64,000 nt of DNA from Bacillota bacterium (lineage in GTDB: Bacteria > Bacillota > Clostridia > DSM-8532), in contig JAEXRM010000045.1 of assembly GCA_023440865.1 (NCBI GenBank), forward strand, positions 1 through 64,000. Direction: 5' to 3'. The position numbers and the translations under genes are program-made. Below the pieces are notes generated by a model. The model was not told the origin of the DNA and ran no database searches. It worked only from the letters and a program-made list of their open reading frames with translations. Position 1 is the first letter of the stretch. The number at the start of each line of letters is the position of its first letter. This document shows positions 18,962-28,209 of this stretch, piece after piece.

Positions 18962-19065
18962 AATTCACAGTCTGTTCACACGCGCGTCAAATATTCCCGG
19001 TACAATGGGATCACACAGGCGGGAGAGGATCTCCCGGGCACGTTTGACAAGGAGCGTGGTACCAG

Positions 19066-20829
19066 ATGACAGATATCAATCGCAATGATCAGGAAACCGA
19101 AGGCGTGATCGACCCCAAGGTCGACGCAACGGCACAACCTGCTGCAAACCCGACGGATGCCCAGAATACGGCCGGCACGGCCGCAACCGCCGAAGGAGCC
19201 GGCACAGCACAGAACGTCTGGCCATCCGCCCCGGAAGCAGCCGCCTTTCAGAACCCCTGGCAACTGGGGTATGCAGGTACGCCGCAACAGCCATCCGCCT
19301 GGCAGCCCGGTCCGCAATCCGCTGCCCAGGCAGGACCACAACCGGCTATGCCGGGGTGGCAGGATCCCAGGATGATGGGATATCCCGCGCAGCCGTGGCC
19401 GCAACCACCGATGTGGGGGCAGGATCCCCGTGCCGGGGTTCGTCCGGCACAACAGGGTCAGCCATACCCGCAACCGGGACCGGCAGGCTATCCGGGGGGA
19501 TATCCCGGTGTTAACGCACAAGCGGGCGGACCGGGTCCCAAGCCCCCGAAGTCGGCCAGACGAGCGGAAGAGGACCGTTACGAGGAACTCAAGACGGCAT
19601 CCTTCTACAACGAAAGCTATCGCAAGCCAGGCAAGGGACGCATGAAGGGACTTGTCGGCCCGATGATCGCCATCGGGCTGGTCTGTTCCATTCTCGGCGG
19701 TGTGGTGACCGGCGGCGTCATGATGCTGTACGGTCCGTTCAGCCGCAATGCCGCTGCCGGCGCGGTGGCAACCGCGACGACGGCTTCCGATGGCACCGTG
19801 CGCAAGGTGGAGATTGTCGACAAGACCGACGAGCCGGTGACCGCCATCGCAGAAAAGGCCGCCCCCTCCGTGGTCGGCATCAATGTCGAGTATACCTACA
19901 GCGATTCGTTCTTCGGCACCCAGGAGGGGGGCGGGCAGGGATCCGGCATCATCATCAGCCAGGATGGCTACATCCTCACGAACAACCATGTCGTCGAGGC
20001 GGCAGCCAACACAGGAACCAGCCGCAAACGTTTCCAGAACACGGGGCGCATCACGGTCATCCTGCCGAACCAGCCCGAGAAGACGTATGAAGCGTCCATC
20101 GTGGGGCTTGATGCGAAATCGGATATTGCGGTGATCAAGATCGATGCGAAGAATCTGCCCGTCGCGGAGATCGGCGATTCCGAAAACCTCAGGATCGGCG
20201 AGCTTGCCGTCGCCATCGGCAATCCGGCAGGCCTCGAGTACATGGGGTCCGTCACAGCCGGCATCATCAGCGGCTTGAATCGCGAGGTGGATACCGGTGA
20301 CGGCAAGATGCTCAGGCTCATCCAGACCGATGCGGCCATCAGCCCCGGCAACAGCGGCGGCGCGCTTGTCAACGGCGAGGGCCAGGTCATTGGCGTGAAT
20401 TCCTCGAAGATCGGCGGCACCAGCTACGAGGGCCTCGGCTTCGCCATCCCGATCAAGGACGCCATGGAGATCGCCAACAGCCTGATGAAGGATGGCTTCG
20501 TCATCCGGCCGCAGATCGGCGTGTCCATCGACAACACCTTCACGGAGGATGTCGCAAGGGCCAACAAGGTGCCCGCGGGCGTGCTGGTCGGCGATGTGAC
20601 GGCAGGCGGCGCTGCCGACAAGGCCGGCGTCCAGGCCTATGACATCATCACCGAGGTCAACGGCGTCAAGGTGACGACCTTCGACGAGCTGGAGGCCGAG
20701 AAGAACAAATTCGAACCCGGCGACAAGATCACGCTGACCGTGTATCGTATCCCCGAAGGCAAGCAGCCCGACCAGGGGGAGACGGTGAGGATCGAGCTGA
20801 CATTGGGATCGACGGCTGACGCCAAGTAA
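19066..20829 (+). CDS. HtrA/DegP-type S1C serine protease, membrane anchored
   Basis: 587 residues with AAGGAG upstream. The first ~195 residues are cytoplasmic and Pro/Gln/Gly-rich (repeated QPGP, QPAMPG, GYPGG). One TM segment follows (about 198-223), then a trypsin-like domain with catalytic His308 (NNHVVEAA), Asp353 (KSDIAVIK) and Ser430 (SPGNSGGAL), and a single PDZ domain (about 500-585). It should degrade or refold damaged proteins outside the membrane. The cytoplasmic tail is far longer than usual for HtrA. It follows the two-component operon by about 100 bases with TACAAT near 19001, so it may be that system's target. Terminated by the hairpin at 20898-20935. Confidence 0.93.
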   Translation: MTDINRNDQETEGVIDPKVDATAQPAANPTDAQNTAGTAATAEGAGTAQNVWPSAPEAAAFQNPWQLGYAGTPQQPSAWQPGPQSAAQAGPQPAMPGWQDPRMMGYPAQPWPQPPMWGQDPRAGVRPAQQGQPYPQPGPAGYPGGYPGVNAQAGGPGPKPPKSARRAEEDRYEELKTASFYNESYRKPGKGRMKGLVGPMIAIGLVCSILGGVVTGGVMMLYGPFSRNAAAGAVATATTASDGTVRKVEIVDKTDEPVTAIAEKAAPSVVGINVEYTYSDSFFGTQEGGGQGSGIIISQDGYILTNNHVVEAAANTGTSRKRFQNTGRITVILPNQPEKTYEASIVGLDAKSDIAVIKIDAKNLPVAEIGDSENLRIGELAVAIGNPAGLEYMGSVTAGIISGLNREVDTGDGKMLRLIQTDAAISPGNSGGALVNGEGQVIGVNSSKIGGTSYEGLGFAIPIKDAMEIANSLMKDGFVIRPQIGVSIDNTFTEDVARANKVPAGVLVGDVTAGGAADKAGVQAYDIITEVNGVKVTTFDELEAEKNKFEPGDKITLTVYRIPEGKQPDQGETVRIELTLGSTADAK

Positions 20830-20843
20830 GGTGCGGTCCCCGG

Positions 20844-20968
20844 TTTCATTCGTCGCGTCCTCGGAGAGCGGCCCCCAATTTCATTCGTCGCGTCCTCGGA
20901 AGGGGCGGAACCGGATTCCCGGCTCCGCCCCTTCCTGCGGGATTGCTCCGAATTGAAAATGGGGGCCG
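20844..20968. repeat. Nested repeat element after htrA
   Basis: A 22-base direct repeat (20844-20865 and 20879-20900) is followed by a strong hairpin (20898-20935). An outer inverted repeat joins AGCGGCCCCC (20867-20876) and GGGGGCCGCT (20959-20968), with imperfect pairing continuing inward. The whole forms a two-level palindrome of about 100 bases, like a REP or miniature element. Confidence 0.6.
20898..20935 (+). terminator. Terminator-like hairpin after htrA
   Basis: Stem of about 16 bp with AAGGGGCGGA and TCCGCCCCTT arms and an ATTC-type loop. No T-run follows, so termination strength is uncertain. Confidence 0.55.
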
Positions 20969-21106
20969 CTTGGCGTGAAAGGCTTGAATCATGGCATGCA
21001 AATGCCGGTGTGCATCAAGAAGGAAAAAAGGGTTTAGTGGGTGGAATCTGATCCCTGCAGCAGGGGAGAACGATGTATCGAAACAGGAGGCCGATGGATA
21101 TGCAAA

Positions 21107-21143
21107 GAAAAAACCATGTGCAGGTGTGATCCTGACACATGGT
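21107..21143 (-). terminator. Terminator of tRNA-Leu
   Basis: Minus-strand ACCATGTG/CACATGGT stem (21113-21120 with 21136-21143) followed by TTTTTT, directly after the tRNA 3' end. Confidence 0.8.
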
Positions 21144-21148
21144 ATTCC

Positions 21149-21234
21149 TGGTGCCGAAGGCGGGACTCGAACCCGCACGTCCTCGCGGACAATGGATTTT
21201 GAGTCCACAGCGTCTGCCATTCCACCACTTCGGC
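21149..21234 (-). tRNA. tRNA-Leu (anticodon CAA)
   Basis: 86 bases including an encoded CCA. The acceptor stem is GCCGAAG with CTTCGGC. The anticodon loop is CTCAAAA with anticodon CAA, which reads UUG. A long variable arm and the T-loop GGTTCGAGTCC make it a class II tRNA, as expected for leucine. It has its own promoter (21289-21318) and terminator. Confidence 0.96.
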
Positions 21235-21288
21235 CCGGCGGTGCGGTTCGGAAATCCCCGAAACCGGCTTTGCGACTCGTACCTGTTG

Positions 21289-21318
21289 ATTATATCATGC
21301 GACATTGCGCCACCGCAA
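21289..21318 (-). promoter_or_regulatory. tRNA-Leu promoter
   Basis: Minus-strand TTGCGG (21313-21318), 18-bp spacer, TATAAT (21289-21294). The start would be about 50 bases before the mature tRNA. Confidence 0.7.
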
Positions 21319-21393
21319 CATGTGATAAGCGCCACAAACAGGGTGTGGGCCTGTGGAAAAGCGGCATGCGGATCATCGTGCGGGGTGAAGTAG

Positions 21394-22101
21394 CTACAGA
21401 TAGGGACGCAGGTTGTCCAGAATGACGGCATATGCTTCCGGGTACATGTGGATGCCCTCGAGCGTGTATGCGCGCCGCAGGTTGCCGCATTCGTCCGCAA
21501 GTCCCCGGTTCGCATCGACAAACAAGCAGCCGGAACGCGCGGCAAGTGATTCGACCGCCCGGTTCGCCGCCTGGATGGCAGCATTGGTGCGATGGGCGAA
21601 CATGCCGGCCCGTGCCGTGTCGTCGATGCCTGGGAACGCTTCATCCGCATTGACCGGGTAATAGGCCATCAAGTGGATGAGGCAGTCGGGGACCCGCTCG
21701 CGGACACGTGCGAGGATTTCTTCGTAGTTGCCGATCAGCCGTTCCGGGAGGAAGCCTTCCGCGGCGATGTCGTTGGATCCGATGTTGATGAAGAGGCGTG
21801 ATGGTTCCAGATCGAGAATCAGCGTTTCAATGGATACGATCAGCTCGGAGGAGATCATGCCGCCGATGCCCCGGTTGTAGATGCGCAAACCGTCGGATGA
21901 CAGGGGCATGAGCTCCGCGACGGGAAAATCCTCCATCAGCGAAGAGCCGGCCATGACGATCTGCCCCTTGGACGCATATCGGTTGAGCTGCGCATATCGG
22001 CACACCATCAGGGCCTTGTGTTCTTGCGGTTGGGCGGACAGCTCCGCGCGGAAACGTGCACGTGCATCCATTTCTTCCTTCATCCAGTTTGCGTCATTCA
22101 T
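21394..22101 (-). CDS. SGNH/GDSL-family hydrolase
   Basis: 235 residues from ATG at 22101, with GGAAGGG about ten bases upstream; earlier in-frame ATGs lack a ribosome-binding site. SGNH blocks are present: block I MAGSSLMEDFP with the nucleophile Ser, block II GIGGMISSE, block III INIGSNDIAAE with the oxyanion Asn, and block V GIHMYPEAY with the catalytic His. There is no signal peptide, so it is probably cytoplasmic. Substrates (acyl esters, thioesters or acetylated sugars) cannot be read from the sequence. It stands alone on the minus strand between tRNA-Leu and purL. Confidence 0.88.
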   Translation of the reverse strand: MNDANWMKEEMDARARFRAELSAQPQEHKALMVCRYAQLNRYASKGQIVMAGSSLMEDFPVAELMPLSSDGLRIYNRGIGGMISSELIVSIETLILDLEPSRLFINIGSNDIAAEGFLPERLIGNYEEILARVRERVPDCLIHLMAYYPVNADEAFPGIDDTARAGMFAHRTNAAIQAANRAVESLAARSGCLFVDANRGLADECGNLRRAYTLEGIHMYPEAYAVILDNLRPYL

Positions 22102-22340
22102 CTCGCGTCGATTCCCTTCCATGACCCGAAGCCTGACACGGGCCGGTTTTGTCACGCCGTTACGGGCAGGCCCGGCGGTTTGTGCGTGGTTCATCATGAT
22201 GGTAGACCTTGTGCGGTCAAGATGCAACCCGCGGGTGATTTTCTTGCGTGAATGGCCGTTTTCCTTTCATATGAGCCGGTTCCATGGTACAATGTTGCCG
22301 GTTTCACTCAGCCATACGACAAGGGAATGACGGAGGAAGC

Positions 22341-25300
22341 ATGGGCGTTCGTAGATTGTTCGTGGAAAAAAGGCCGGGGTTCGACGTGGAAGCGGCCGGT
22401 TTGTGCCGTGAGCTGACCCGCAATGTGGGCATCGCGGGGCTCGAAGGGGTCCGCATCCTGCAACGGTATGACACCGAGGGCATTCCTCCCTCCGATTACG
22501 AAAAGGCCAAGGTCCTCGTTTTTTCCGAACCGCCTGTGGACGATGTCTACGATGAAACCTTCCCCGTAGCGGAGCACGAGACCGTTTTCGCGGTTGCCTA
22601 CCTGCCCGGCCAGTACGACCAGCGCGCGGATTCCGCTGCACAGTGCGTGCAGCTGATCAGCCTGGGGGAACGCCCCGAGGTCAGCGTCGCCCGCGTCATC
22701 GTGCTCAAGGGGGCCCTTTCCACCGCCGATGTGGCACGCGTCAAGAAGCATGTCATCAACCCGGTCGAGATGCATGAAGTGGCCATGGACAAGCCCGTCA
22801 CACTGCAGACCGCGTTTCCGGTGCCGGCGGATGTATCCGTGCTGCACGACTTTTGTCGGTGGGACGAAACCGGCCTTTCGAACTTCATGAACGAAATGGG
22901 CTTCGCGATGTCCTTCGAGGATCTGAAATTCTGCCAGGCGCATTTCCGCGATGGGGAGAAACGCGATCCCACGGTCACCGAGCTGCGCATGATCGACACC
23001 TACTGGTCCGATCACTGCCGCCACACCACCTTTCTGACCGACATCGACGAGGTGACCTTTGCAGGCGGCCCGGTCTCGAAACGGATCAGGGCCGTGTGGG
23101 AGAAATACCTTGAAACCCGCGAGGCGGTCCACGCCGGCAAGGTGAAGGACATCTGCCTGATGGACATCGCGACCCTGGGGATGAAGGCGCTGAAAAAGCA
23201 GGGCGTGCTCGACAACCTTGACGAGTCTGAAGAGATCAATGCCTGCTCCATTGTCGTACAGGCCGATGTCGAGGGCCGTTCCGAGGATTGGCTCGTCATG
23301 TTCAAGAACGAGACCCACAACCATCCGACCGAGATCGAGCCGTTCGGCGGTGCGGCCACCTGTCTGGGCGGTGCCATCAGAGATCCGCTCTCCGGCCGTT
23401 CATACGTGTATCAGGCCATGCGCGTCACCGGCAGCGGGGATCCCACGGTGCCGTTCTCCCAGACATTGCCGGGCAAGCTGCCCCAGCGCGTCATCACGAC
23501 GACGGCCGCTCATGGGTACTCCTCCTACGGCAACCAGATCGGTCTGGCCACCGGGCAGGTTGCGGAAGTCTACCATCCCGGTTATGTCGCAAAGCGCATG
23601 GAGATCGGCGCCGTCGTCGGCGCCGCACCCCGTGCCAATGTTGTGCGTGCCGTTCCGGCTCCCGGTGACATCGTCATCCTGCTGGGTGGACGTACCGGCC
23701 GCGATGGCTGCGGCGGCGCAACCGGCTCCTCGAAGGAGCATACCGAGGAGTCACTCGCATCATGCGGCGCCGAGGTGCAGAAGGGCAACGCCCCGACTGA
23801 ACGCAAAATCCAGCGGCTGTTCCTCGACCCCGAGGTCACCCGCATGATCAAGCGCTGCAACGATTTCGGCGCCGGCGGCGTTTCGGTGGCCATCGGAGAG
23901 CTGGCCGACGGTCTGGACATCAACCTCGATGCCGTTCCGAAGAAGTACGAGGGTCTTGATGGAACCGAGCTGGCCATTTCGGAATCCCAGGAACGCATGG
24001 CCGTCGTTGTGGCTCCGGAGCATGCGGGGCGCTTCATCGACGCGGCGCGCCGCGAGAACCTCGAGGCCGTCAAGGTGGCCGTGGTCACCGGAGAGAACCG
24101 GCTGCGCATGCGGTGGCGGGGCAAGGCCATCGTGGATGTGTCGCGCGATTTTCTCAATACCAACGGCGTGCGCCTGCACGCGAACGCGCGCATCGAGGAA
24201 CCGGATGTCCACATGGCGCCGATCGACGCCCTGCCCGCCGGTCCCGTGTTCGAATCGCGCGATCTGGCAGAGGCATGGAAGGCCAATCTCGCCCGGCTCA
24301 ACGTGTCCAGCCAGAAGGGTCTGGTGGAGCGATTCGACAGCACCATCGGCTCGGGAACCGTGCTCATGCCGTTCGGCGGAATCCGCCAGATGACCCCGGC
24401 CGAAGGCATGGTTGCCAAGCTGCCTGTTCCCAGCGGCGAAACGACGACCGGTACGGCCATGACGTTCGGATTCAACCCGGAGATCTCTTCCTGGAGTCCG
24501 TTCCACGGCGCCGCCCTTGCCATCGTCGAGTCACTGGCCAAGCTGGTGGCCGTGGGCGGCAACCCGCAAAAGGCGCGCCTGACCCTGCAGGAATACTTCG
24601 AGAAGCTCGGGCGGGACCCCGTTCGTTGGGGAAAACCGCTTTCGGCCCTTCTGGGCGCATTCTGGGCCCAGATGGCCTTCGGCGCACCGGCCATCGGCGG
24701 CAAGGACAGCATGTCCGGCACCTTCCGCGACATGAGCGTGCCGCCGACACTCGTTTCCTTCGCACTGGCCCCGATGGATGTCCGCAGGGTGGTCTCCGCC
24801 GAGTTCAAGCAGGCCGGCAGCCAGGTCGTGCTGGTGCCGGCCGTACGTGACGGGGAAGGGTTGCCGGTGCCGGAGAAGGCCAATGCCGCCTTCGCCCGCA
24901 TCCATGCGGCCATGCAGGCCGGCAGGGTGCTTGCCGCCGCCACCGTGCAAACGGGGGGGGTCGCCGCAACAGTCTCCCGCATGGCGTTCGGCAACCGCAT
25001 CGGTTTGCGGATGCGGGAGGGCTTCTCACGCACCCGCCTGTTCTGTCTTGATCCGGGCGCACTCGTCCTTGAGCTCGCTGCCGGCTCGCAGCCCGGTGAG
25101 TTGCTGGGAGACACGGAATACCTGCTGCTGGGTGAAACGGTCACCGATCCGGTTGTGGTAGTCGGAACGGCGAAGATGGAACTTGCCTCGCTGGAGGAAG
25201 CCTGGGCCGGCACACTCGAGCCCATCTTTCCGACGAAGGTCCGCGAGGAAACGGTGCCGATCCGCGTGCTTTTGCATGAACAACGGTCAACAAACGTGCG

Positions 25301-26117
25301 CTCAACCCCGGTTGTGGCACGCCCGCGCGTCTTCATCCCCGTGTTCCCGGGTACGAACTGCGAGACCGATACGGCCCGCGCATTCGCCAAGGCGGGTGCC
25401 GTGCCGGACGTGTTCGTGCTGAACAACCTCACGGCCCGCGAAGTCGACGCGTCGGTCCATGAAATGGACAAGCGCATCCGCAACAGCCAGATCATCATGC
25501 TGCCCGGCGGCTTTTCGGCCGGCGACGAGCCGGAGGGTTCTGGCAAATTCATCGCCACGGTGTTCCGCAATCCGTACCTTTCCGAAGCGGTCATGGATCT
25601 GCTGAGGAATCGTGACGGCCTCATGATGGGCATCTGCAACGGTTTCCAGGCGCTGGTGAAGCTGGGGCTGCTGCCGTATGGCGAAATCCGTCCGCTCACG
25701 GCCCACTGCCCGACGCTCACGTTCAACCGCGTCGGCCGTCATGTATCTGGCCTCTTCCGCACGCGAAATGCATCCGTGCTGTCGCCGTGGATGCTCAGGG
25801 AGGAGCCCGGAGACATCCACCTGGTGCCGATCTCCCATGGAGAGGGCCGGTTCGTGGCGGAGGCGGATGTGCTCGAGGCGCTGGCGGCAGCCGGTCAGAT
25901 CGCCACGCAGTATGTTGACCTGGACGGCCAGCCCACCATGGATGGCACCTTCAATCCCAACGGTTCGGCCTGGGCGATCGAGGGCATCACGAGCGCGGAC
26001 GGGCGCATCCTCGGCAAGATGGGCCACTCCGAGCGCGTCACGCCCAATGTCTACCGCAACGTGCCGGGGAACACCGATTCCCGCCTGTTCGAGGGTGGCG
26101 TGGCCTGGTTCCGCTGA
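22341..26117 (+). CDS. purL: Phosphoribosylformylglycinamidine synthase, single-chain
   Basis: 1258 residues from ATG at 22341, with GGAGG six bases upstream. It converts FGAR, glutamine and ATP to FGAM in purine synthesis. The N-terminal PurS-like part is followed by the synthetase halves: TYWSDHCRHTTF (about 218), FKNETHNHPTEIEPFGGAATC (about 325-345) and GGKDSMSG (about 790). The C-terminal glutaminase has PGTNCETD and the nucleophile Cys in GICNGFQ near 1097. Fusing PurS, PurL and PurQ into one chain is common in clostridia and proteobacteria, unlike Bacillus. No other pur gene is adjacent. A strong terminator follows. Confidence 0.97.
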   Translation: MGVRRLFVEKRPGFDVEAAGLCRELTRNVGIAGLEGVRILQRYDTEGIPPSDYEKAKVLVFSEPPVDDVYDETFPVAEHETVFAVAYLPGQYDQRADSAAQCVQLISLGERPEVSVARVIVLKGALSTADVARVKKHVINPVEMHEVAMDKPVTLQTAFPVPADVSVLHDFCRWDETGLSNFMNEMGFAMSFEDLKFCQAHFRDGEKRDPTVTELRMIDTYWSDHCRHTTFLTDIDEVTFAGGPVSKRIRAVWEKYLETREAVHAGKVKDICLMDIATLGMKALKKQGVLDNLDESEEINACSIVVQADVEGRSEDWLVMFKNETHNHPTEIEPFGGAATCLGGAIRDPLSGRSYVYQAMRVTGSGDPTVPFSQTLPGKLPQRVITTTAAHGYSSYGNQIGLATGQVAEVYHPGYVAKRMEIGAVVGAAPRANVVRAVPAPGDIVILLGGRTGRDGCGGATGSSKEHTEESLASCGAEVQKGNAPTERKIQRLFLDPEVTRMIKRCNDFGAGGVSVAIGELADGLDINLDAVPKKYEGLDGTELAISESQERMAVVVAPEHAGRFIDAARRENLEAVKVAVVTGENRLRMRWRGKAIVDVSRDFLNTNGVRLHANARIEEPDVHMAPIDALPAGPVFESRDLAEAWKANLARLNVSSQKGLVERFDSTIGSGTVLMPFGGIRQMTPAEGMVAKLPVPSGETTTGTAMTFGFNPEISSWSPFHGAALAIVESLAKLVAVGGNPQKARLTLQEYFEKLGRDPVRWGKPLSALLGAFWAQMAFGAPAIGGKDSMSGTFRDMSVPPTLVSFALAPMDVRRVVSAEFKQAGSQVVLVPAVRDGEGLPVPEKANAAFARIHAAMQAGRVLAAATVQTGGVAATVSRMAFGNRIGLRMREGFSRTRLFCLDPGALVLELAAGSQPGELLGDTEYLLLGETVTDPVVVVGTAKMELASLEEAWAGTLEPIFPTKVREETVPIRVLLHEQRSTNVRSTPVVARPRVFIPVFPGTNCETDTARAFAKAGAVPDVFVLNNLTAREVDASVHEMDKRIRNSQIIMLPGGFSAGDEPEGSGKFIATVFRNPYLSEAVMDLLRNRDGLMMGICNGFQALVKLGLLPYGEIRPLTAHCPTLTFNRVGRHVSGLFRTRNASVLSPWMLREEPGDIHLVPISHGEGRFVAEADVLEALAAAGQIATQYVDLDGQPTMDGTFNPNGSAWAIEGITSADGRILGKMGHSERVTPNVYRNVPGNTDSRLFEGGVAWFR

Positions 26118-26137
26118 CATAATGTGACATGCAACGA

Positions 26138-26190
26138 AAGGCGCCCCTTCCGCATCAGCCGAGGCTCTTGCGGAAGGGGCGCCTTGTTTT
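26138..26190. terminator. Terminator between purL and the PQQ-repeat operon
   Basis: 16-bp inverted repeat (AAGGCGCCCCTTCCGC and its complement) followed by TTGTTTT on the plus strand. A weaker T-run exists on the minus strand, so it may also end the convergent operon. Confidence 0.85.
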
Positions 26191-26245
26191 GGCGCCGGGG
26201 ACGGGCAGCAGCGGGTGCAGGCGCCTTCATGGCGCCGTTCGGATC

Positions 26246-28132
26246 TCAGCGGATGCGGATGCCGAAGATCTTCCTAGCGTAGGAGCCGATGACGATCATG
26301 TCGTCATAGACTGCAGGGGAGGACTCCACGTTGCCCTCGAGCGAAATGCTGTCGACGTCCTCGCCGGTCATCGGATCGAACAGGTGCATGTGGCCGCCGA
26401 AGTCACTGACAATGCCCCAGGTCTTGCCGTCGTCCGACTTGATGCCGACGGGCGAGCTCCAGCTGTAGGAATCGAGTGCGCGCTCCCAGATCTTCGAACC
26501 TGTCTTCTTGTCGAGGGCGAGCAGGGTACCGTTGTTGGCGCCGCCGGTCAGCGCAATGTTGAAGATGATCCGGTCGGAGATGTCGTCCTGTCCGACCAGG
26601 GGTGTCGCGAGCGCGCCGCCGTTGATGTACGACTGGTAGATGCAAGGCACGTCCACCTGCCAGATCAGCTCGCCGGTCAATGCATCGAATTTGCGGATGT
26701 TGCTCGGTGCCGTGCCCGAACCGGCCGATTTCAGCCGCTTGTCGACCTGGTTGGCCGTGTAGACGAACACGCCGTCGGGCTCCTCGCTGACGGTGGTGGT
26801 GCAGTCGGTGTCATCCGCGAGCTTCGCCATCCAGACAGGCGAGAGGGTGTTGATGTCCAGGCATTGCAGGGTGCCGCCGTTGTCGGCGAAGTACATCAGG
26901 TTGCGGTAGCAGGCAGGGCTGTTCTCGGTGCCGAGGTCGCCCGAATAGCTGCTCTTGTATCGGTATTTCGTGACCGTGGGGTTGAGCGAGACGGTGCCCG
27001 CCTGCGGATCGAAGGCCGCGTTGAGCTTGACCCGGTTGATCAGGCCGTTCTCCCCGCACTCGAGGAGGGTGTCGGTCTGACGGTCGATCAGCCCGGAGGA
27101 GTCGAAGGCGCCCCAGGTGCGGAACGCATCCGGATCGCTGCCGTTGATGCCCCAGATCTGCTTCTGGTCGATCAGGCTGAAGACACGGTACTGGAAAGCG
27201 CTTTTTTTTCCGGCGGTATCGTTGGCATTGAGTCCCTGCCCGACATACAACAGCGGCCAGCCGCGGGGATCGATCGCGCCGGTGCCCTTGAAGGAGAAGC
27301 CGAAGCGGATCGGATCGCGGGTCGCCTTGCCGGATTTCAGGTCGAGGAAATAGATGTTGCCATCGAGCGTGGGATAGACGACCTCCACCAGGTCGCTTGC
27401 CTTTGCTTCGGGTGTGAGGTTCATGACCTTGCGGGTGGCCTCGGGCCAATGCACCAGCAGAGGCTGTCCCGTCCATCCGGTGCCCGGCCAGAAGCTGTTC
27501 AGCGCGCTGATTGCTCCGGTGCTGCTCGTCCAGACGATTTCAAGCTTGCGGTCCGTGACCTGCCGGGTGCCCCAGGTGGGATCGGTGCGCTGGTGATTGC
27601 CACGGAAGGCGAGAACGCCCTCGACCTCGGAATAGGTGGAGGCGTCGCCGAACGCCAGCAGGTCCTCGTCGCGGTAGTCCGCAAGAGCCTTGCCGTTGCG
27701 CAGTACCGCCCAGGTCAGCTTGCCGCCGTCCTGGAATGCGGAGACATAGGTCGCCGTACCGGCTTTGGTCTTGGAGACAAACAGGGGGGATGTCGGCACG
27801 TCGATGGCCAGCAGGGCCGGATCGGTGACGGCCGGGGGTGGCGTGGGTTCGGGCGTGGGTTCGGGTGTTGGCTCCGGCGACGGTTCCGGTGTCGGTTCTT
27901 CGGTGGATGCCGATGCGATGGCCCCCGCGCTCGGGGTCTTGCCTGAAACCACGGGATCCTCCGCCAGCGGGGGATCCCCGTGGAAGGCGGACAGGAAGGG
28001 CAAGTCGAGGAACCCGGACTTTTCCGCGACGAGTACGCCGAGCACCACGACCAAAGCGGCCAGGATGAAGGCGAGAACGCGGATGCCCGTGTGGTTCCGG
28101 CGGGCGCGGTATGCCTTGTGGGATGCTTTCAT
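26246..28132 (-). CDS. Membrane-anchored PQQ-repeat (beta-propeller) protein, paralog 2
   Basis: 628 residues from ATG at 28132, with AAGGAGG upstream. Architecture: short Arg/Lys-rich cytoplasmic start, TM helix (about 18-38), a Thr-Glu-Pro linker (TPEPSPEPTPEPTPEP near 78-100), then an extracellular domain of ~500 residues. The latter has repeated propeller blades such as DGNIYFLDLKSGK, GTLQCLDINTLSPVW, IRKFDALTGELIWQV, GTLLALDKKTGSKIWER and GHMHLFDPMTGED. These match PQQ/BamB-like repeats, with no evidence that PQQ is bound. About half of the residues are identical to the next gene upstream, so the pair arose by duplication. Last gene of a three-gene operon. Function unknown; probably protein or glycan binding at the cell surface. 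Confidence 0.88.
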   Translation of the reverse strand: MKASHKAYRARRNHTGIRVLAFILAALVVVLGVLVAEKSGFLDLPFLSAFHGDPPLAEDPVVSGKTPSAGAIASASTEEPTPEPSPEPTPEPTPEPTPPPAVTDPALLAIDVPTSPLFVSKTKAGTATYVSAFQDGGKLTWAVLRNGKALADYRDEDLLAFGDASTYSEVEGVLAFRGNHQRTDPTWGTRQVTDRKLEIVWTSSTGAISALNSFWPGTGWTGQPLLVHWPEATRKVMNLTPEAKASDLVEVVYPTLDGNIYFLDLKSGKATRDPIRFGFSFKGTGAIDPRGWPLLYVGQGLNANDTAGKKSAFQYRVFSLIDQKQIWGINGSDPDAFRTWGAFDSSGLIDRQTDTLLECGENGLINRVKLNAAFDPQAGTVSLNPTVTKYRYKSSYSGDLGTENSPACYRNLMYFADNGGTLQCLDINTLSPVWMAKLADDTDCTTTVSEEPDGVFVYTANQVDKRLKSAGSGTAPSNIRKFDALTGELIWQVDVPCIYQSYINGGALATPLVGQDDISDRIIFNIALTGGANNGTLLALDKKTGSKIWERALDSYSWSSPVGIKSDDGKTWGIVSDFGGHMHLFDPMTGEDVDSISLEGNVESSPAVYDDMIVIGSYARKIFGIRIR

Positions 28133-28209
28133 GGAACCTCCTTGATGAAAGGACCGTGTTGCGCTTCCGGCCTCCGGCGGAGGCCCGTGGGTGCCCGGTG
28201 CGGGCGCAT

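Noticed and set aside
23582..25726. Minus-strand frame opposite purL
   Set aside because: Ser/Arg-rich shadow of the purL coding sequence.
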